Assembly (NCBI RefSeq): GCF_000764305.2 | Contig: NW_025947678.1 | Location: 1 to 64,000 of the forward strand | Source: Hyalella azteca | Taxonomy: Eukaryota > Arthropoda > Malacostraca > Amphipoda > Hyalellidae | Direction of reading: 5' to 3' | DNA length: 64,000 nt | Part shown: positions 22,440 through 33,508 of the stretch, piece after piece | How the letters are laid out: each line of letters opens with the position of its first letter | Position numbering within the stretch: the stretch's first letter is position 1 | Position numbers and translations under genes: made by a program | Notes under the pieces: model-generated | What the model was told of the DNA's origin: nothing | Seen by the model: only the letters and a program-made list of their open reading frames with translations | Database searches by the model: none

Positions 22440-24975
22440 GCACCCAAATCGTTGCGTTTAGATTATTCGTCGTCGTCGGCATCCGTCCGTCTCGAGAGAC
22501 GATGGGTTAGCTATCGGTCCCGCCTGCATGGCCGAGAGTGGACAGACATCTCAAGCAGATGTCCTTGAGGCGTAGTTTCGGGCGTCCCGTTTTCCGTCGG
22601 CCTTCCACGAGCTCGCCGTAGAGGAGGTCCTTGGATATGCGGCCCGCTCCCATCCTACTGACATGCCCCAGCCACTTGAGACGTCTCTCGCTGAGAACTG
22701 AGAGCAGACTGATCATATTTGATCGCTCTAGTACCACCGAATTGGGGACTCTGTCCTACCACTTGATCTGCAGTATGCGCCGGAGACACCTCATGTGGAA
22801 GCCGTCGAGTTTCTTTTCGTGCCCCGCATAAGTGGTCCATGTCTCGCAACCATACAGGAGAGTGCCAAGGACACAAGCCTTGTAGACGCACAGTTTAGTC
22901 TTCACGGTAAGGCTCGAGTTGTTCCAAACACGCTGGGTTAATTTGGCCATGATTGTGGCTGCCCTGGCAATCCGGCTGTTAATCTCAGAGTCGATGGACA
23001 GTGAACTGGAGATACTGGACCCGAGATAGGTAAAATTCTCCACGACCTCCAGGGTGTAACCATCCAGAACAATGCTCGGGGGAGTCCCAGTGCCCTGGGA
23101 CAATACCTTAGTCTTTCCTAGGCTGATGGTCAGACCAAACTATTTACAGGCATAAGCAAAACGGGTGATAATCTGCTGGAGTCCTCCCTCCGTATGCGAT
23201 GCCAAGGCCGCATCGTCGGCGAAGAGCATCTCGCGGATTAGGACCCTGGTGACCTTTGTTTTGGCCCGAAGATGGGATATATTGAAGAGCTTACAGTCGT
23301 GTCTGGTGTGTATGAAAACGCCTTCGTTACAATCCGCGAAGGCGTACCGAAGAAGCATGGAAAGAAGATACCAAAAAGCGTGGGCGCGAGCACGTAGCCC
23401 TGCTTCACTCCGCTGCTGACTGGAAAAGCTTCTGAGGTCACACCGTTGAAGCAAACCGTGCCGTGCATGTTTTCGTGGAAGGACTTGACCACCGCGAGTA
23501 AGCGCGGTGGGCAGCCGATCTTCTGCAACAAGCGGAAAACTTCGTCACGAACTAACCAGGTCAAAAGCCTTCGTTAGGTCAATAAAAGCGAAGTGGAGAG
23601 GCATCTGCTGCTCATTGCACTTCTTATGCAGCTGACGCAGGGAGAAAGTCATGTCCACCGTCGATCGACCAGCCCTGAATCCACATTGGGAATCGGGGTA
23701 GACGCGAGAGGCGAAAAGCTGCAAGCGAGAGAGATCGACCCGGGCGAACACCTTGCCAACAACGCTGAGGAGAGAGATTCCCCGGTAGCTGTTACAGTCA
23801 CTTCTGTCTCCCTTATGCTTGTACAGAGTGACGATCTTCGCATCACGCATGTCTTGCGGGATGTAACCCTGCTCCCAGCAGAGGCGAAGAAGGTTGTGGA
23901 GTGGCTGGAGTAGAACTGGTTTGCCGCTTTTCAATATTTCCGGAGAAATTCTGTTGCTGACAGGTGCTTTGCCGCAGGCAAGGCAGCCCAAGGCTTTACT
24001 GAGCTCTTCCACAGAAGGAGGTATCCAATTCCAGCATAATCGGCAGGTCCAGGATTGAGTCTAGTCGGTGGCAGTTACTGTATTCAACGTTGCTTACAGC
24101 TCAAGGTAGTGCTCGGTCCAGCGCCGCATCTGCCCCTCTTGATCTGCCAGGATTTCACCGGTTTTGGACTTAAGTGGAGCGGTCTTGGACGGGGTTGGTC
24201 CTGTGTCCCTCTTTATACCTTCGTACATCCCCCCCCCCAAGTTGCCTGCATTGGCAGCTCACTGAATGCTGCTGCAGAGGTTTCTCCAGTACGTGTTGGC
24301 GCAACGTCAAGCGGTCTGCTGAGCTTCACCCCTGGCGGTCCGGAGGGCCTGCAGCGTGCTGGGTGTGGGGTTGACCTTGTGCGCCAGTAAGGCTTGTCTT
24401 TTCTTCTCCGTCACCGGCATCATTTCCCCCCAGTGTGCCTCAAACCAGTCCGTGCTCCTCCGTATTTTTTACCGTAGGCGTTAACGGCGCAGTCGCACAT
24501 GGCGTCGCGAAGGCGTGACTACCTGCAGTCAATGTCGTTGCCCTCCTGTGCATCCTTGCCAAGAGCAGATTCCATGCTGCTGACGAACTGCCGGGTCTTC
24601 ACAGGGTCGTGGGTGCAGCTGGGATCTATACTATACGAGGGTGACCCATCCCTTTAAGTGATGCAGTCTTCTCGGTACCATGCGCACCCTGCTGGCCACG
24701 AGTGCGTGATCCGTATCGCAGTCCCCGCTCTGATAGCTGCGTGTTAGGAGAACGTTTCTAATCTCCGCTCTTCTGGCGATAACGTGGTCAAGTTGATGCC
24801 AGAGGTGAGACCGCGGGTGTCTCCATGACACCTGATGGATTTCCTTGCATTTGAAGAATGTGTTGGTCACACACAGGCCATGACGACACAGGAGCTCCAG
24901 CAGGCGTTGCCCATTTTCATTTATTTTCCCCCTACCGAATCTCTCGAGGCAGGGGGCCATGACTCATGGTCGGCT
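22440..24975 (-). mobile_element. APE-type non-LTR retrotransposon (endonuclease + RT), decayed (family D)
   Basis: Minus-strand order: 24,960-24,631 is the end of the endonuclease domain (NTFFKCKEIHQVSWRHPRSH, LWHQLDHVIARR, then DCDTDHALVASRVRM with the conserved DH). 24,012-23,545 is the RT start (NSYRGISLLSVVGKVFARV, QCGFRAGRSTVDMTFSLRQL, FAFIDLTKAFD). 23,564-23,140 gives SSGVKQGYVLAPTLFGIFF and MLFADDAALASHTEGGLQQI. 23,103-22,756 gives YLGSSISSSLSIDSEI and YGCETWTTYAGHEKKL. 22,737-22,507 gives RRLKWLGHVSRM and GRPKLRLKDIC. This is the widespread LINE type often mislabelled craniofacial development protein 2 in animal proteomes. Several frame changes mean it is inactive. It is the most complete LINE in the window. 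Confidence 0.88.
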
Positions 24976-25264
24976 CCAACTCTCGCGTTGAAGTCACCAA
25001 GGAGATATAGTCCGCTAGTTTTCGGAATCCTGGAAATTGTCTGGTCTAGTGCTTGATAGAATTGATCATTTTCTTCAGGTACCATAGATTATTAAACGCT
25101 ACACTATAGATTATTATTAAAGGTTTAGATTATTAAACGCGAAGTATTTCCGATAGCGAAGTTATATACGCTAAATCGGAGGATTTCCATTCCGGAAGAT
25201 GGATGCCAAGCCCCGCCAACTCGAGCGGGTAGGCGTCCGTACATCTCTAGAAACACGCGTGATA

Positions 25265-25840
25265 GCACCTACCCAACAGGCATTCGGTGGTTGAATCAAC
25301 GTTGAATCAACTACGCATTACGACATTGAGATCGGGGTGAAAGGAGGTTTAGAATGAAAATTGAAGCAACATCTTTCATGCAACGTCGTACTGACGTTAC
25401 AATGCAACGTTGAATCAATGTNTGAAGTAGTAATAATATACGTTTAAAAATTACTTTTTAAAGACAACACTTCCAAAGAATCCAGTGTCTCCAATCTTAC
25501 AGATGTACAATGAATTTCTCATTTAATTTTCGAATTAAAAAAATTAATTTTTCAATTTTTTAATATATAATTTTTTCAAAATTTTTTATTCTGTTAATTG
25601 ATTCGTGCATTGTTTTGACTTCACACAAGTGTGCAAAATTTCAGATCAATTAGACAGGTTTAAGTGCTGTCTCTTATACACATCTAGATGTGTATAAGAG
25701 TAAGGTTGTTTTACGTCCCTTCTAGTGTTAGTCAGATTTCGACGTTGATATGACGTTTAATTTTGGTTGTTCAACATTTCAACCTGAAATCAACCAATAA
25801 TCAACGTTGTTTCAACGTCAGATGCCTGCTGGGTAGCTTT
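25265..25840. mobile_element. MITE-like element with inverted CCCA(A/G)CAGGCAT ends, interrupted by a chimeric patch
   Basis: The left end is CCCAACAGGCATTCGGTGG and the right end ATGCCTGCTGGGTAG, an inverted terminal pair. Inside are ACGTTG-rich words as in the other copies. Positions 25,422-25,700 are foreign (lone N, another repeat, adapter), so the element's true interior is not represented. Confidence 0.7.
25423..25700. other. Assembly chimera: repeat fragment plus Nextera mate-pair junction adapter
   Basis: After a lone N at 25,422 the sequence switches to about 235 bp that closely match 44,020-44,255. It then reads CTGTCTCTTATACACATCT directly followed by AGATGTGTATAAGAG (25,667-25,700). 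This is the transposase mosaic end joined to its inverse, as in the Nextera mate-pair junction adapter. It is library-derived, not biology. Confidence 0.95.
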
Positions 25841-25889
25841 CCCGCTCCCGTATTTATTTGTGAGTTCGTGCTTAAAATCGTTCAATTAT

Positions 25890-27300
25890 AATATTGTACT
25901 GAAAAGTTTCGTAGGTAATGCCCTGTATGATTGTACTGAAATTGTAAGGCCAAAGTTCGCTTGTAAATCATAGCGTATATTGCAAAGTTTTATGTTTGTG
26001 AGTGAACGCGGGACGACATGTGCATAGATTGCGAGTCCAAAACACGCTGTAGGCGCCAAACAATCCAAGTGTGGAAAATTGAGCTTGTCTGAGTGCATGA
26101 TTCAGACCGGTATTGCTCTATTTTAACGATTGCAATGGATTATTTAATCGATTTGTCTTTAATTAGCTGCACATCTATTTTATTTATCTCAGGCTTGACA
26201 TGCTTGACTGATATGTTCCTCCTAGTCTTAGTGAAGCTTGTAGTGATTCACGAGATTATTAGGTGTAAAATTGTATTTTTTTTAATATTTAATACCGTAA
26301 TTATGTACGATTCTCGTAAAGTCTGGCCGATCGCCCTATTAAATAGACTAAAATTGAAAGAAAAGTAATCATCATTGTAAGCCAGTTGATCAAGGCCCCC
26401 CTCAGGGAGGACTTATGAAGCGTGTCTGTGCGCGTCAGAAGTCCTATGGGATTTCGCGCTCCTAGGGGGATTGTTCCTGAGCGCCCCACCGCTGGGCTCG
26501 CGGTGTCTGACTGCAGGCCTCAGTTGGCATGGGGTCAAGTTATTATGTTGGTAGGATTCCTTAACATTTCCCTCCTCTATCTCTCTCGGGCGGGCGGCCG
26601 ACGTCCCGTGTAAGCGACCTCTTGTTCGAGTGTCTTCGTTTCTGTTGCTTTTCACCTGTCCCTCCTTGTCACTTCGTCTCTTTGAGATGCTAACGCTGCT
26701 TCTTTCGAGCCAGCTTCAGCGGGTTGGACAATTAAGACCTTCCGCCCCTTGTGCGTGATGATTAATTTGGGATTTTGAATATAATTAAGACCTTCCGCTT
26801 CGCTGGCGATGTTATCTTTTGACCTTCGGTGCGAAATAGCTTGACATCTGAAGGGCTAGTAAACCATTATACTATTACTATTATTACAATTTGTGAATCC
26901 TAGAATTAAACTAGGTTGTGACATGCTCATCATTTGGGCTCATTTTGTATTGAGAAAAAAAAAACAGTTTTCAATTTCTCTTTATTTAATGCTATATTAC
27001 ATTCCGAGTACTATGTTTGAAGCGAAAAATAGTTAACCATGGCCATCTAACTGTTCATAGAATAACACAATTGATTTCAGATTTCTGTTTGTATTTGATG
27101 TTTATTTGAAATAATTCTGATGCAATGCCATTTAAGCAAATTTTTTACGCTGGCAAGATAGAATAAATGGTGATATGGGTACTCTTCTTTTTGGACCTTC
27201 ATCGCTGTCAAGTCAGCGTTAGGCGGATAAGACGGAATTTTATTTCACGCTCAAATTATTCCGCAACATTTATCTGATGTTTAATTTTGATTTATTGGTG
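25890..27300. repeat. Old diverged duplication, copy 1
   Basis: Blocks here, 26,040-26,250 (GATTCAGACC, TATTTATCTCAGGCTTGACA, CTGACTGATATGTT-type words) and 27,030-27,260 (CTTCATCGCTGTCAAGTCAG, GCGTTAGGCGGATAAG), recur in the same order at 29,020-29,250 and 32,220-32,490. The identity of the ancestral element is unknown. Confidence 0.7.
26377..26885. other. GC-rich insertion inside duplication copy 1, unidentified
   Basis: It is absent from the equivalent point of the second copy, as far as I can align. AATTAAGACCTTCCGC occurs twice and the segment ends in ATACTATTACTATTATTAC, the kind of short A/T repeat that ends some LINEs. No recognisable protein in any frame. A mobile-element insertion is the likely explanation. 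Confidence 0.45.
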
Positions 27301-28980
27301 TAAATTTGGTCTTTCTGCTGATTTCAGTTGAACTCAAGTGCTGAACTAATGGTGGCCATAACAAATGTCGAAGTGTGACAAATGTAAGCTATGTATATCG
27401 GTTATTATTTCATATTTAATATGAACCAATTTAGAAGCTCGAGGTATGTACGTAAGATATTAAATTATCTGATTGTTAACAATCAAAAATAAAATAAGTA
27501 ATGTTCAGACATGGAGTGTTCAATTATTTCTGTTCATGCTTGTAATATGTCAAATATTTTCAATTCCTTCTGGTAATTTGAAAAGCACTGATTCTGGGGA
27601 AACTTACTCGGTCTTACGCGATAAGAAACTATATTTGGATCCGTTTGTGTATGGTATAACGTGTGGTATGGAATAACTATTGAAAGTAGTGACGCCTGTC
27701 GGAAAAGTACATTAGACGGAGGCTACGATGACAAATGTATTATTTAAATAAATAATTTAGTCAGCGCTATAAAGTGAGAAGAATCGCTACGTAAACAGAA
27801 AAATTCGATAGGTTACTGAAATATTTTTATATCTACATATTTAATGTTAATTAAAGACGGCTAACTACCTTTAAATGAAAAATGCGGAAAGTTTATCGTT
27901 ATCCCAGATGATTCTGAAAAGCTTGGAGAACCTAAATTTGCTGGCATACGAATAATTAATAATTAAAACTGATGCTAGGGCGTGAATTGCCGCGGCTTGT
28001 CACTCGCACTAATACTACCTTATCGTCCATCTCTTGGTGCCCCACTACCGTAAGGCCGAAGTATTTAGATCAAAATAAGCCTGAATTGTTTTTCAAACTT
28101 ATTACGAGAAGTGATCTAATTTGTTTCTTAATGATTTATTGCTCTTGAAATTAAGAAGAAAATTTGCTATTGTCGCGTGTAGAAAAAATATTAAACGCGA
28201 AATATTCCCAAAAAGCGAACTCAGAGGGCCTTCTGTACGATGTTGTGTTTCGTACGTACGCAGTGCTTTTCTATGCACGTTTTAGGCGTATCTAATTAGT
28301 TATTAATTACCTGAGGCAGGTTCTGGTGCCTTGACTTAAATGAGGATAAATGAAGCACGAGTTAAGTACAGATTAGATATTTATACTTAGTAAGAATATA
28401 TCGGCTTACAGTTTAGGTTAATCAGATTATAAGTTGGAGCTTTAACACTGATGTCTTCGGCGTCCAGTTGAACTATGGATAAGCCTAAAGTGTATCTTCT
28501 ACTCTGACGTTAATTTAGGCTTACTGCCCTGATGGATACGGACAGCAGTAAGGGCGTACACACGACTGTTCTCGGCCCAAGACTGAAGTTTCCGCGTCTG
28601 GGCAGAGCTCATATAGTTACGCTAATTGACGTCACCAAGGGCGTGACTTGATAAACAGGAGAGGCTAATACAAGGAAATGCTCATGAACATATCGCATGT
28701 GAAGGATTTTATCTTTCAACAAGGTAGACATCAATCAGGAAATTTCAAGGGACGAATGGTATCAACATTGTCATCTGACACTTCGCTCGGAAATCGGAAA
28801 CAACCGACGCCGATTCAAAAATCGGACGCGTCGTTATATCTTGAGGTTCCCGCGCCGAGGCTCTAACAAATTTTGCTCCCGTGTTTTTGTTACATAAACG
28901 TGCAGAATTAGTGTCTAATTATATTATTTATAAATTTGTGTGGATAGCGCGACACATGAATAAAAAAGACTTACTGAGAT
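27300..28980. other. Stretch without recognised gene
   Basis: AT-rich; only short frames without features. Confidence 0.4.
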
Positions 28981-31900
28981 TATCAAGTCTTTTCTCTTTG
29001 TAAATTAGAGAGCTTATGCGTGACTGTGAACGCCATGTGCGAATGTGAATCCAAAGCTGGTATTTGCCTGCAAGAATTCAAGATGGAAAAATTGCCTTAG
29101 TCCGTGTGCCTGATTCAGACCGATATTGCTTTTATTTAACTATTACAACGGATTTTTTAATTGGTTAGTCAGTAATCAGATGGCCATCTATTTCATTTAT
29201 CTCATGTTTGACATGCCTGACTGACATGTTTCCCTTAGTGAAGTTTGAGTCTGCTTGATCAGGTCATTCAAGTGGTTGTGTCAATTAAGTAAAGAATGTG
29301 TGATAGCTTACACTTCAACTTCCATTAATCGGATAGATAAGGTCTGAAAAGTTGAAACGATCAAATTTAATCGAGGTTATTCGTCACTAATTCCCTCCGT
29401 TGACGTGCTGAGGTCATGATTTTGCAGTGAATCAGAATTTTACTGACAAGATTAAGTTGCTCACTTTTTTCTAGAATGCATGATAACCTATTGCTCTTTA
29501 CGCAGGTGTCGAAAAATTAATCACATCTAAGTGAGCTGGTTTTAGTGAGTAACCTCATGCAATGTTTGATCAGGATTTCATGTTGTTACCGGAGGTTAAA
29601 TTAGGCTACTGTGTAGCCCAACCTTCATGTCTTCCTTTACTAATTATCATATTTCTTCAGTTCTCTATCCAACTCAATTTAAATTAAATTCAATATTTTT
29701 ATCTTTTTCAGTGTAGATGACCAAAGTATAATTTGCAAACTTGAATTATCACTCTTAAGTATTTGGATTCCTATTCAGTAGCCTGGGCACTCAGTTGCAC
29801 TGGTGAGTGGCATAGAAATTTATATAGTTTATTCATTGATAATTTAGGTTAAGTTTTGTCTTTGTATTTTGCTAATTTCATTGATATTAACTTCTTGTGT
29901 TCCCTTGCATTTTACTTTGGTTGTGTTCATCTCTGACTGATATGGTTTAGTTTGAGGAAGTCAATTTATTATATTGGATTATATAGTTATAGTTAATTCT
30001 AGTAAGCTTATGTTCTCAATTCATCTTGCAGTGTTCCTCTATTTATCTGTCCACTTGTGATTCCTTTTAATTCAATCCTCGTGCGAGTACTCATTAGTTT
30101 TAAAAATAAATTCACAATATGGAGATGAGCTTTTACTAGTTTTATGGAGTTTAATGGTTCTTGCTTTGTTTACATTCTACATCCCATCAGGTTATCAGTC
30201 ATTCATGATTTGCATTTTATTTTGTTCTTTCTGTTTGCAGTTACATCTGCTCATCTCCACCTGTCCATGCTCCTTTCATTCAATTAACCAGTGCATTTTC
30301 ATTACACATTCTAAATTAATTCAATCCTTACATCCAATTCACTAGCATATTTTCATTACACATTTCAAATTATAACAACCATTTCATTTGCAATTTTATT
30401 AAGTTGTGTGTTTATTTACTGTCCCATATTTTAATTCATTTTGCATTAGAACCAGTCTTTCATTTTCCTTCATTCAGAGTAGGGTTGTTGCTAGTTAGTT
30501 AGAAGCAGATAACAGGTTTATCTCACCTGCGGCGCGAGACATTTTAGACCCGGCAACAATGTCTAAATTTGATAACATTAAACGAAGGCCAGTTTCTTGC
30601 TCAAGCCTAGCTGAGGCCAGTATTGCACCCGAGATTACTAGCACTAGTTATCTGTTTTAAGAATCTGTTTTTTTTCTTTAGAACGATAGCAACGATTGTA
30701 GCCTAAACTGCTAGTTGTCACGATGTTGAATACCTATTGTATTCTAGACTTTGCCTTACTCTGGTGATATTAGCATTGAGAATGATTCAGCGCATATCGA
30801 TCAATGTCTATAGGCTTTGAAACACGACTTTTTAACTCGAAAACTATTGAACTAGGCTGTCGAAAGCTCGCTCATTTAGTAAAGTATAGTAGTATAGTAT
30901 ATTCGGCTTGAAGAATAGGCCTGCATAGGCATGTCGCCGATTCTTGTACTTTTCTTGACTAGTTCACAGATCTAAAAGACCGGCCTTTTGATCAAATCTT
31001 TTCAACGGACGGTAGGTTTAAAATCGTTTCTAGACTTTCAGTTTTCCCTAGGGTGCTAGGCATTTCAAGAGTAAACATATGCTCCTGCATATGGCCTTGT
31101 CTTGTCTGTTCTTGAACGCGTTCATACTCGGAGCGTCAACAATATCTTCAGGGAGGCTGTGTAGTGAACGTCTCGAAAATGTATTATTTCATTTTGTGAC
31201 GAATTATAAAATAAGGCACGTTCAGGACGATTGTTAATGTACCTAGTTAGTCTGCACGTACGTCTGGTAACATTATTAAAATAAAATAGAATTTCATAAT
31301 TCGAAAAAGACTAACTTTGCTTGTCAAATAATAATCTAGAATTTACCCAAAATGCAACACTAACACGAGATGCGGATCGTAGCCAATTCATTCATTTGGC
31401 ATTTCAAGCTTGTTAACTTGAGAGCACATAAAACTGGGTTAAGAATCTAATAATAATAAGATTGATTTATTTTTGTATCCTTTTTGTGTTATGATGTGTT
31501 GCTATTGTAATGATAAATATGTATACTATTGTCTCGTATCAAACAAGATCTGAAAATAGCATTAATCATAGGATAATATCAGATGATAATGAGGTTATCC
31601 AACCCAGGGTCTGTCATGTGGCAACTGTGTGAGAAAAATCTGAGGTTGTAAGAATTGTTCCTATTAAATTTTAAAATTGCAATAGTCATATTGTCAGCTG
31701 ATAAACTTTCTGATATGTATGTGTTTTGTGTTCTGATTTATGTAACATTGACAGGTATGTGGTCTGAGTACTCTTCTAGTGAACTCCCTCGAATGTCAAG
31801 ATTCAAGAAAGAAAATTGAAAGCACCAATCCATGTCTGAAACACCCTCCGGACATCTTCAAAATTTGTGGGTATTCTTTTGAAACTTGTTTTATGAACTT

Positions 31901-32510
31901 TGGGGTTAAAATAACAAGTTCCCACAGCTGTCCCACATGTTGGTGACTCAAAGCGAGAAAATTTGTTGTCGCATGGATAGGTTGCACCGCAGTTTTAGTT
32001 TATAGCTGTGACCCTATGGTGCTGCTTCTTGTTTCAAATTCTAGTAATCCTTCTGGGACCTTGTATATACCGATAGGTATACTTAATACTTCAATGAGGT
32101 CACCACGCAGGCGACGATAACAGAGACTGACAAGATTCATACTCTTCAATCTTTCTTCATAAGACTTGCCCTTTAAGCCTGGAATTATCTTAGTTTTAGA
32201 TTTAGTTTGTGTTAAAAGGCATTTTCAATTTTCAGAATTGATATTTTTCTGAGCAGTAAATAGTAAACCATGTCCCTTCGAACTTTCCTAGAGTTATAAA
32301 TTTGATATCTGATTTCCATTTGTATTTGATGTTTAGTTAGACAAGTTCTAACAAAATCCCGAATGAGCAGGATTTTCGCTGGCAAGATAAGAATAAATTG
32401 TGATATGGATCCTCTTTTTTTTTGACCTTCATCGCTGTCAAGTCAGCGTTAGGCGGATAAGATAACGGAATTTTATTTCACGCTTTAATTATTCCGCTAC
32501 ACTTACATGT
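28980..32510. repeat. Old diverged duplication, copy 2, with a large insertion
   Basis: Shares the two blocks described for 25,890-27,300, but here they are about 3 kb apart rather than about 0.9 kb. The interval contains T-rich unassigned sequence (29,300-31,900) and a LINE 3' end. Confidence 0.65.
31915..32200 (-). mobile_element. CR1-like LINE 3' fragment (same family as 1.5-3.0 kb)
   Basis: TTGTTTCAAATTCTAGTAAT, TACTTCAATGAGGTC and CTTCAATCTTTCTTCATA words align in order with 1,500-1,745. Only the C-terminal/3' untranslated portion is present. Confidence 0.8.
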
Positions 32511-33500
32511 CCGATTTATCGAACAAATTGACAATTACGTTTTCAAAGAATTATCAGTTGCGAATGCATCAGACTTTCCAAATTTTACTAGACTGCCAGT
32601 GGACTTGTTTGACAGTCTGCTAAAAAAAAACACTCATCCAGAAGCAGGATGATGGAATTGAGGTGGAATTCACATGCGATGGAATTTATTTACAATGAAA
32701 TTCATTTCACGATGGAATTGCGCACGCAACGTATGAATTTTTTTGCGAACCTGGTTAATGATGGTGACTTGTACACAAAAGTTTTTTAGAACTTCAACTA
32801 TTTTCACCAGAGCTTGTTCTTTTGCATTTCGACTTTTATACTCCTTTGACTGAACTCTCTACAGGCATTCATGGTCTCTACAATGATAAATTAGCCACTC
32901 TACTAGAGAGCGAGTCCAAACAAGTGTGGCAATAGTTGCCATAGTGAAGGACCAGCGTTTACAAACAACCTCGCTAGAGTGACTAGACCACAGACAGCCG
33001 TCCACTGAGTGCGGCGCTTGTGTTGCATGAGGCAGGGCGCCTGTGAATCGCTAGCTCGTCAATCGCTTCGTTGCCCACAAGAAGAGCACGCAGAGGGGCG
33101 GTGAGGCACTTGACGCCCGTGTGTTGCCCCTAGTGTGAACGGGCCTTAATAGAGGAGCTCCAGTACGCACTGAATTAATCCGTAAGCCACTACCAAAAGA
33201 TTCGCAATGATGACAGGATTTGTTGTAAAAAAAAATATTGAAAACAGGAATTGAGAGTAGGAAATTCTTGAAGATCGAAATTATATCCTAGCACAGTAAA
33301 GGTCTCCTTTCAAACAAGTTTTCCTTAGGATAGTCTTGTACAAGGAAATTCAAAGCATCGCCAGTTGTAGTTTGGTCATTAAAATGAAACAAGAATAGAA
33401 CTTGCAAGTCATTTTTCACACGCTTCAAAAACAAAACACTATTCGTTTAATGTTCCTTGTGGTCTTCAGTTCTCAGGACATTCCAGCCGGTGAATGAAAC
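32510..33500. other. Downstream flank of the astacin gene, no gene seen
   Basis: The minus-strand gene would have its 3' untranslated region in the right part of this stretch. I see no clear AATAAA close to the predicted stop. A GC-rich island at 32,930-33,150 has no open frame worth calling. Confidence 0.4.
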
Positions 33501-33504
33501 CCCA

Positions 33505-33508
33505 TCAA
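33505..33508 (-). CDS. Astacin exon 11: last residue and stop (tentative)
   Basis: The next good acceptor downstream is TTGTTTTACAG ending at 33,509. In the required phase it yields one serine and TGA. The exon would be almost entirely 3' untranslated. A different last exon outside this match cannot be excluded. Confidence 0.5.

Noticed and set aside
32930..33150. GC-rich island with GTGTGAACGGGCCTTAA, resembling a DNA-transposon end
   Set aside because: No matching inverted end or target duplication was found nearby.
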